Below the pieces are notes generated by a model. The model saw nothing but the letters and a program-made list of their open reading frames with translations, did not search any database and was not told where the DNA came from. A stretch of DNA of 8,703 nucleotides from an uncultured Bacilli bacterium (GTDB taxonomy: Bacteria > Bacillota_I > Bacilli_A > RF39 > UBA660): positions 1-8,703 of the forward strand of contig CANRDR010000062.1 of the NCBI GenBank assembly GCA_947629425.1, written 5' to 3'. Of this stretch, positions 5,488 to 8,703 are shown in pieces. Each line of letters begins with the position of its first letter. The stretch's first letter is position 1. Position numbers and translations under genes: made by a program.

Positions 5488-5600
5488 GAAGGTGTTATTA
5501 GTAATAAATCAAATTCCTTTCTCAATTTTTGATTATTATAAGTGTTTTGCAAGGTTCGCTTTTTTCATCTACAAAACACTCTAATAACATCTTTATTTTT
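5488..5600 (+). ncRNA. Candidate small RNA folding as a three-way junction
   Basis: This lies in the 394-base gap between the pilin-like gene and rubrerythrin, which has no well-supported gene. The expected transcript closes on itself. Stem P1 is 5489-5501 with 5581-5593, 13 bp with one G-U. Stem P2 is 5502-5513 with 5528-5538, 11 bp with one bulged A and the pyrimidine-rich loop 5514-5527. Stem P3 is 5541-5549 with 5572-5580, 9 bp, perfect, with a 22-base loop. Only two bases (5539-5540) separate P2 and P3, and no bases separate the other arms. P1 is followed by TTATTTTTAT and later TTTTT, so it could also serve as terminator. The RNA has its own SigA promoter. I do not recognise a known RNA family. 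An overlapping 34-codon frame from ATG 5480 starts inside the -10 box and has no ribosome binding site, so I read this as RNA. Bases 5601-5679 show only AT-rich sequence. Confidence 0.55.
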
Positions 5601-5679
5601 ATATAAATTTTTATAAATGTCAATAAAAAAATTATTATCAATTTTAACTTAAAAAATTAATAAAAAAAATTTAAAGTTA

Positions 5680-5708
5680 TTGAATTAAAATTTAACTTAT
5701 ATTATACT
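5680..5708 (+). promoter_or_regulatory. Promoter of rubrerythrin
   Basis: TTGAAT (5680-5685), 17-base spacer, TATACT (5703-5708). Expected start near 5715, giving a leader of about 40 bases with GAAGGAG (5742-5748) ahead of ATG 5756. I do not see a convincing PerR box. Confidence 0.6.
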
Positions 5709-5717
5709 ATTTATTGG

Positions 5718-5735
5718 ATTAAGAGTTATCTTAAT
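5718..5735 (+). promoter_or_regulatory. Perfect dyad at the rubrerythrin transcript start
   Basis: ATTAAGA-GTTA-TCTTAAT is a perfect 7-bp inverted repeat with a 4-base centre. It would begin about three bases after the predicted start point. It could be an operator or a 5' hairpin that stabilises the mRNA; the sequence does not decide. Confidence 0.4.
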
Positions 5736-5755
5736 TAAATAGAAGGAGTTAATTT

Positions 5756-6295
5756 ATGGAACTAAAAGGTAGTAAAACAGAACAAAATTTAATGACAGCA
5801 TTTGCTGGAGAAAGTCAAGCAAGAAATAAATATACTTATTTTGCATCAGTTGCAAAAAAAGAAGGATATGAACAAATTGCTGCTATATTTGAGGAAACTG
5901 CAAATAATGAAAAAGAACATGCTAAAATGTGGTTTAAAGAATTAAATGGTGGAACAATTCCAACAACTAAAGAAAACTTACTTGCTGCAGCAGAAGGTGA
6001 AAATTATGAATGGACAGATATGTATGATGAATTCGCTAAAGTTGCAAAAGAAGAAGGATTTGACAGAATTGCTAAACTATTTGAAGGAGTTGCTGCAATA
6101 GAAAAAGAACATGAAGAAAGATACAGAAAATTACTTAAAAATATTGATGATGAAATAGTATTCTCTCGTGATGGAGATAAAATTTGGCAATGTAGAAATT
6201 GTGGACATATAGTAGTTGGTAAAAGTGCACCAAAAGTATGCCCAGTATGTGCTCATCCTCAAAGTTATTTTGAAATTAAAAAAGAAAATTATTAA
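5756..6295 (+). CDS. rbr: Rubrerythrin
   Basis: The 179-residue protein has the full two-domain layout of classical rubrerythrin, a cytosolic non-haem iron peroxidase that reduces hydrogen peroxide in anaerobes with electrons passed through rubredoxin-type iron. Residues 1-130 are the ferritin-like four-helix diiron domain, with ligand motifs E19 (GESQAR), E52/H55 (NEKEH), E82/E85 (GENYEW) and E116/H119 (IEKEHEER). Residues 140-179 are the C-terminal rubredoxin-like domain with C146xxC149 and C162xxC165. GAAGGAG lies about 7 bases before the start. Its own promoter precedes it. A terminator follows immediately, and the histidine phosphatase gene begins 37 bases later, so the two may be partly co-transcribed. 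All key residues are present, so the enzyme is probably active. Confidence 0.96.
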   Translation: MELKGSKTEQNLMTAFAGESQARNKYTYFASVAKKEGYEQIAAIFEETANNEKEHAKMWFKELNGGTIPTTKENLLAAAEGENYEWTDMYDEFAKVAKEEGFDRIAKLFEGVAAIEKEHEERYRKLLKNIDDEIVFSRDGDKIWQCRNCGHIVVGKSAPKVCPVCAHPQSYFEIKKENY

Positions 6296-6313
6296 GACTT
6301 TAAAAGTCTTTTT
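6294..6313 (+). terminator. Terminator at the end of rubrerythrin, upstream of the phosphatase
   Basis: AAGACTT (6294-6300) pairs with AAGTCTT (6304-6310), loop TAA, with the T run 6309-6313. It overlaps the TAA stop codon (6293-6295). As no promoter is visible between it and the next start, it probably acts as a leaky stop that lowers phosphatase expression. Confidence 0.75.
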
Positions 6314-6332
6314 ATTTATAAAGGAGAAAAAA

Positions 6333-6890
6333 ATGAATTTATATGTAGTAAGACATGGAGAAACTGATTGGAATAAAATACAACGTTTGCAAGGCAATAA
6401 AGATATATCTTTAAATAAAAATGGTATAGAACAAGTAAAAAACATAAGAGAAGAAATTAAAAATTATAAAATAGATTTAATTTTTTGTTCAACTTTAAAA
6501 AGGGCTAAACAAACTGCAGATATTATAAATGAATATTTAAATTGTGAAATTATATATACTGACGCATTAAAAGAAAGATATTATGGAAACTTTGAAGGAA
6601 CAACAAAAAATGAATATACTAAAGATATAAAAATACAATCGGGATTAATTTTTAATTATAATGTAAATATAAAATATAAAGGCATTGAACCTATTAAAGA
6701 TTTCTGTAATAGAGTTTGGAATTTTTTAGATGTATTAAAAACAAAATATAATGATAAAAATATATTATTAGTAACACATGGAGGAACAATTGCAATTATA
6801 AATACTTATCTCAATGGATTAGATGAAAATGGAAACATTAATTATCTTGATATAAAAAATGCAAAAATATTAAAATATACACTTAAATAA
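6333..6890 (+). CDS. Histidine phosphatase family protein (phosphoglycerate mutase-like)
   Basis: The 185-residue protein has the histidine phosphatase core. RHGET at 7-11 carries the phospho-accepting H8, the segment CSTLKRAKQTA (52-62) carries R57, ERYYGNFEG (81-89) supplies the catalytic acid E81, and THGG (148-151) supplies the second histidine H149. Members hydrolyse or transfer phosphate on small metabolites (phosphoglycerate, alpha-ribazole phosphate, sugar phosphates). The short length favours a cofactor-independent phosphatase of the CobC/GpmB type over a true glycolytic mutase, but the substrate cannot be read. The frame is open upstream to 6216, inside rubrerythrin; ATG 6333 is chosen because AAGGAG (6321-6326) lies 6 bases before it and RHGET then falls at its usual position. 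It follows rubrerythrin by 37 bases across a terminator. Confidence 0.92.
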   Translation: MNLYVVRHGETDWNKIQRLQGNKDISLNKNGIEQVKNIREEIKNYKIDLIFCSTLKRAKQTADIINEYLNCEIIYTDALKERYYGNFEGTTKNEYTKDIKIQSGLIFNYNVNIKYKGIEPIKDFCNRVWNFLDVLKTKYNDKNILLVTHGGTIAIINTYLNGLDENGNINYLDIKNAKILKYTLK

Positions 6891-6921
6891 TATATTTATA
6901 AGTTTAAAAATTTTAAATATA
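6891..6921. terminator. AT-only inverted repeat between convergent genes
   Basis: TATATTTA (6891-6898) pairs perfectly with TAAATATA (6914-6921) in the 32-base gap between the phosphatase stop and the permease stop. It contains no G-C pair and lacks a clear T run, so a bidirectional terminator is only a weak suggestion. Confidence 0.25.
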
Positions 6922-6922
6922 A

Positions 6923-7594
6923 TTATAAGTCTGTATTATTAAATATTTTACATGATATTAAATAAGAAATATAATAAAATATAATATTTAGTATTATAGC
7001 AATTAAAGGTATATATTTATAAAATAAATTAGATGTAATAAATGTATATAAATTTGGAAAAATAAGCATTAAAAATAAAACTATAGAACCTAATATTATA
7101 ATTACAAATATAGGTACTATAATAGATTGCATTCTACCTTTTTCAACACCCCATTTATATATACATGGTATATCAGAACATATAAGTAAAGTAACTGCTG
7201 TAAATATAATATAAATATAATTAAAATTATCAATAATAGGTAATTCTTTAGTAGCAAGTATAGTTAACAAAGTAGTAGTAAATAAACCTATTATTAAAGT
7301 TATAAAAGATGTTAAAAATGCAAATAAATATTTAGAAATAACCATTTCTTTTCTATTAATAGGTAAACTTAATAAGTATTTATTAGAATCACTATTTTCA
7401 TCAAAAGAAAAAGTAGATATACTATTCATACCAAACATAAGTAATAATAATACTGTTCCTGTAATAATCATATTTCTATAAAAAGAAGTTATAAAAATAA
7501 GTATAATAAAAGTAATAAAACTAAATATATAATTTTTTTTATAAAATTTAAATATTAACATATCTTTTAACATTAAACCTTTAATTATATTCAT
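6923..7594 (-). CDS. ABC-2 type transporter permease (ABC2_membrane_5-like)
   Basis: The 223-residue integral membrane protein has about six hydrophobic segments: 22-38, 42-58, 89-112, 124-140, 157-180 and 194-216. Residues 57-90 carry the hallmark cytoplasmic turn NSISTFSFDENSDSNKYLLSLPINRKEMVISKYL, in which LP-(I/V)-x-R-x-x-(I/M)-V-x-x-K-Y is typical of small ABC-2 permeases. With the ATPase encoded just upstream it would form an exporter, presumably as dimers of each subunit. Start ATG 7594 lies one base after the ATPase stop codon. Its ribosome binding site AAAAGGAG lies inside the 3' end of the ATPase gene, so translation is probably coupled. Substrate unknown; relatives include bacteriocin, antibiotic and lipid exporters. 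Confidence 0.88.
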   Translation of the reverse strand: MNIIKGLMLKDMLIFKFYKKNYIFSFITFIILIFITSFYRNMIITGTVLLLLMFGMNSISTFSFDENSDSNKYLLSLPINRKEMVISKYLFAFLTSFITLIIGLFTTTLLTILATKELPIIDNFNYIYIIFTAVTLLICSDIPCIYKWGVEKGRMQSIIVPIFVIIILGSIVLFLMLIFPNLYTFITSNLFYKYIPLIAIILNIIFYYISYLISCKIFNNTDL

Positions 7595-7595
7595 A

Positions 7596-8441
7596 TTATT
7601 TTTCTCCTTTTATAAATAGCAATAATAATCGTTCTATAGTAGGTTTATTTATTATTAATTTAGGATATTTTTTCTTAAATGTATTTTTATCTTCTATTAA
7701 TAATAAATATATATCTTTATATTTTAAATTATAAGTATAAGTATCTATATTTTTAAAATCTTCTATATTACATTCTACTATACCATATTTATTAAATAAT
7801 TCATCTTTTTTCATATCTAATAATATATTTCCATTATTTATTAAAACTATATTATCTGCTACATAATCTAAATCACTTGTTATATGACTAGACATAAATA
7901 TAGAATTCTCTTTATTAGATACAAATTTTTCAAATATATTTAATATTTCATATCTAAATATTGGATCTAATCCATTAGTAGGTTCATCTAATATAAGTAG
8001 TTTAGGTTTATGAGATATAGCACATATTACTTTTAGTTTCATTTTCATACCAGATGAATATTCTTTAAAAGATAAATTTTTTGGTAATTTAAATTCATTA
8101 ATATATTCATAATATAATGATTCATCCCAATTAGAATAAAAATGTTTCATTAAATTATTGATATCATCTACTTTTAATATATTAGAAAAGAAACTATCAT
8201 CTAATACTACACCTATAAGTTCTTTATCTTTTTTAGTAAGTTTATTTATATTCTTATTAAATATTTTTATATTACCATTATCTATTTTAATTAAATTTAA
8301 TATAGCCTTTATAGTAGTAGTTTTACCACTACCATTTTCTCCTATAAATCCAACTATTTTACCTTTAGGAACATTTATATTAATATTATTTAATGAAAAA
8401 TTTTTATATTGTTTATTTAAATTATTTATTTCTAAGTTCAT
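7596..8441 (-). CDS. ABC transporter ATP-binding protein of the ABC-2 exporter
   Basis: The 281-residue protein has a complete nucleotide-binding domain. Walker A is GENGSGKTT (34-42), the signature is YSSGM (128-132) in place of LSGGQ, Walker B is LLILDEP (148-154), the D-loop is GLD (157-159) and the H-loop histidine is H186. The usual Q-loop glutamine is replaced by an acidic stretch, GVVLDDSFF (77-85), as seen in small YtrB/BcrA-like exporters. Residues 220-281 form a short C-terminal extension. It energises the permease encoded one base downstream. ATG 8441 has only a weak GAGATGA site. YtrB-type pairs often follow a GntR-family regulator gene; none is adjacent here, so control must come from elsewhere. 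Substrate not readable. Confidence 0.93.
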   Translation of the reverse strand: MNLEINNLNKQYKNFSLNNININVPKGKIVGFIGENGSGKTTTIKAILNLIKIDNGNIKIFNKNINKLTKKDKELIGVVLDDSFFSNILKVDDINNLMKHFYSNWDESLYYEYINEFKLPKNLSFKEYSSGMKMKLKVICAISHKPKLLILDEPTNGLDPIFRYEILNIFEKFVSNKENSIFMSSHITSDLDYVADNIVLINNGNILLDMKKDELFNKYGIVECNIEDFKNIDTYTYNLKYKDIYLLLIEDKNTFKKKYPKLIINKPTIERLLLLFIKGEK

Positions 8442-8458
8442 ATTATCATCTCAGTAAT

Positions 8459-8464
8459 ATTATA
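8459..8464 (-). promoter_or_regulatory. Possible -10 box of the ABC operon
   Basis: Perfect TATAAT on the minus strand 18 bases before ATG 8441, but no acceptable -35 box at 16-19 bases. It would give a very short leader. Confidence 0.3.
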
Positions 8465-8492
8465 ATACATTTTAAATTAAAAAAATTATTTA

Positions 8493-8521
8493 TTTAGACA
8501 AAATTTATCAAATTATATAAT
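8493..8521 (+). promoter_or_regulatory. Possible plus-strand promoter upstream of the nuclease-like gene
   Basis: TTTAGA (8493-8498) with a 17-base spacer to a perfect TATAAT (8516-8521). The -35 is poor, and an alternative TAGACA (8495-8500) has only a 15-base spacer. TAGACAAA also occurs in the two promoter copies near 5034 and 5451, but the similarity stops there. Confidence 0.3.
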
Positions 8522-8524
8522 TTT

Positions 8525-8557
8525 AATACTCTAAAATTAGAAATTAGAGTATTTTTT
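8525..8557 (+). terminator. Strong terminator-like hairpin upstream of the nuclease-like gene
   Basis: AATACTCTA (8525-8533) pairs perfectly with TAGAGTATT (8545-8553), loop of 11 bases, followed by TTTTTT. No plus-strand gene ends upstream (the neighbour is transcribed away), so this is either an attenuator in the leader of the gene at 8642 or an insulating terminator. Confidence 0.65.
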
Positions 8558-8611
8558 GTAGTTTTTTAATAAAATTTCAAATAAAAAAAAGGAAATGCAA
8601 AAAAATACAGT

Positions 8612-8647
8612 ATATATATAGTGTAAGGAGGAAAACACTATATGTAT
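8612..8647 (+). promoter_or_regulatory. Hairpin enclosing SD in the loop and the start codon in the stem
   Basis: Bases 8612-8624 pair with 8635-8647 over 13 bp with one T-G wobble. The 10-base loop AAGGAGGAAA is exactly the ribosome binding site, and ATG 8642-8644 lies in the 3' arm. Such a fold would hide the start codon until opened. As DNA it is also a palindrome that could be an operator. Confidence 0.45.
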
Positions 8648-8703
8648 TTTTATAATGGTAAGTATGATAGAATATTTAAAAAAATATTTTTAAACAATAA
8701 AGA
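8642..8703 (+). CDS. Start of a probable Rpn / PD-(D/E)XK nuclease family transposase
   Basis: Only the first 20 codons lie in the window (MYFYNGKYDRIFKKIFLNNK). The start is well supported: AAGGAGG (8625-8631) lies 10 bases before ATG 8642. The KYDRIFKKIFLNNK segment resembles the N-terminus of Rpn-like 'PD-(D/E)XK nuclease family transposase' proteins, which commonly open with a D-x-x-F-K-K-(I/L/V)-F motif. These act in recombination or defence and are often repeated within genomes. The catalytic part is outside the window, so the assignment rests on one short motif. Confidence 0.5.
   Translation, partial: MYFYNGKYDRIFKKIFLNNK

Noticed and set aside
5480..5584. 34-codon frame from ATG 5480 across the candidate RNA (hydrophobic peptide starting MILKVLLVINQ)
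   Set aside because: The ATG overlaps the -10 box, there is no ribosome binding site, and it uses codons such as TTC, CTC, ATC and TAC that are rare in the neighbouring genes. The perfect RNA pairing explains the sequence better.
1175..6295. Alternative genetic code (TGA as tryptophan), suggested by AT-richness and no TGA stop among the complete genes
   Set aside because: Every tryptophan checked is TGG, and genes do not need TGA read-through. Absence of TGA stops in about nine genes is weak evidence.
6131..6445. Minus-strand frame of 104 codons over the rubrerythrin end and phosphatase start
   Set aside because: It lies opposite two clearly identified enzymes and has no recognisable motif or start signal.
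8158..8457. Plus-strand frame of 99 codons opposite the ABC ATPase
   Set aside because: Shadow of the ATPase reading frame; its hydrophobic composition comes from the complementary strand.
1..8703. CRISPR array, tRNA, rRNA, insertion sequence
   Set aside because: No regularly spaced direct repeats, no tRNA-like cloverleaf or rRNA core sequences, and no transposase with terminal inverted repeats were seen.

Overview
The window is very AT-rich, uses short leaders and TAA/TAG stops, and carries a rubrerythrin. Together these point to an anaerobic, low-GC member of the Bacillota (Firmicutes), of the kind common among uncultured gut lineages. Every tryptophan codon I checked is TGG and no gene is interrupted by TGA, so the standard bacterial code (table 11) fits and a Mollicutes-type code 4 does not. 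I cannot place the organism more precisely from the sequence alone.

Layout, left to right. Bases 1-610 (minus) hold the 5' part of a DUF5684 membrane protein with a disordered tail containing 24-residue repeats. Bases 729-1049 (minus) encode a small two-TM protein. Bases 1175-2218 (plus) encode a repeat-built DNA-binding protein with five SANT/Myb-like helix-turn-helix units. Bases 2481-2849 (minus) encode a lone Cph1/TcdE-type phage holin with an unusual CU-rich 3' untranslated region. Bases 2977-4500 (plus) encode a DUF975-CmpB-like fusion membrane protein whose stop codon lies in its terminator. Bases 4534-4980 (minus) encode a tandem double-XRE regulator, divergent from a small cysteine-rich pilin-like protein at 5086-5361 (plus). 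Bases 5362-5755 contain no gene with good support but hold a terminator, a second copy of the pilin-gene promoter element, and a strong candidate for a structured small RNA forming a three-way junction. Rubrerythrin (5756-6295) and a histidine phosphatase (6333-6890) follow on the plus strand, separated by an internal terminator. An ABC-2 export pair (ATPase 7596-8441, permease 6923-7594) runs on the minus strand. At the right edge, a plus-strand Rpn/PD-(D/E)XK nuclease-like gene starts behind a terminator-like hairpin and a hairpin that captures its start codon.

How the parts may work together. The most coherent local system is 4534-5600. The double-XRE repressor gene and the pilin-like gene diverge from one ~50-bp control region with overlapping promoters and an imperfect palindrome. 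Seventeen bases of that region recur (16/17) in the promoter of the candidate small RNA about 400 bp downstream. This suggests one regulon: regulator, small exported cysteine-rich protein and small RNA. Rubrerythrin plus phosphatase is an oxidative-stress/metabolic unit, and the ABC pair is a compact, translationally coupled exporter. The repeat DNA-binding protein, the holin and the nuclease start are families often carried by phages or mobile DNA, but no integrase, structural phage gene or insertion-sequence end is visible.
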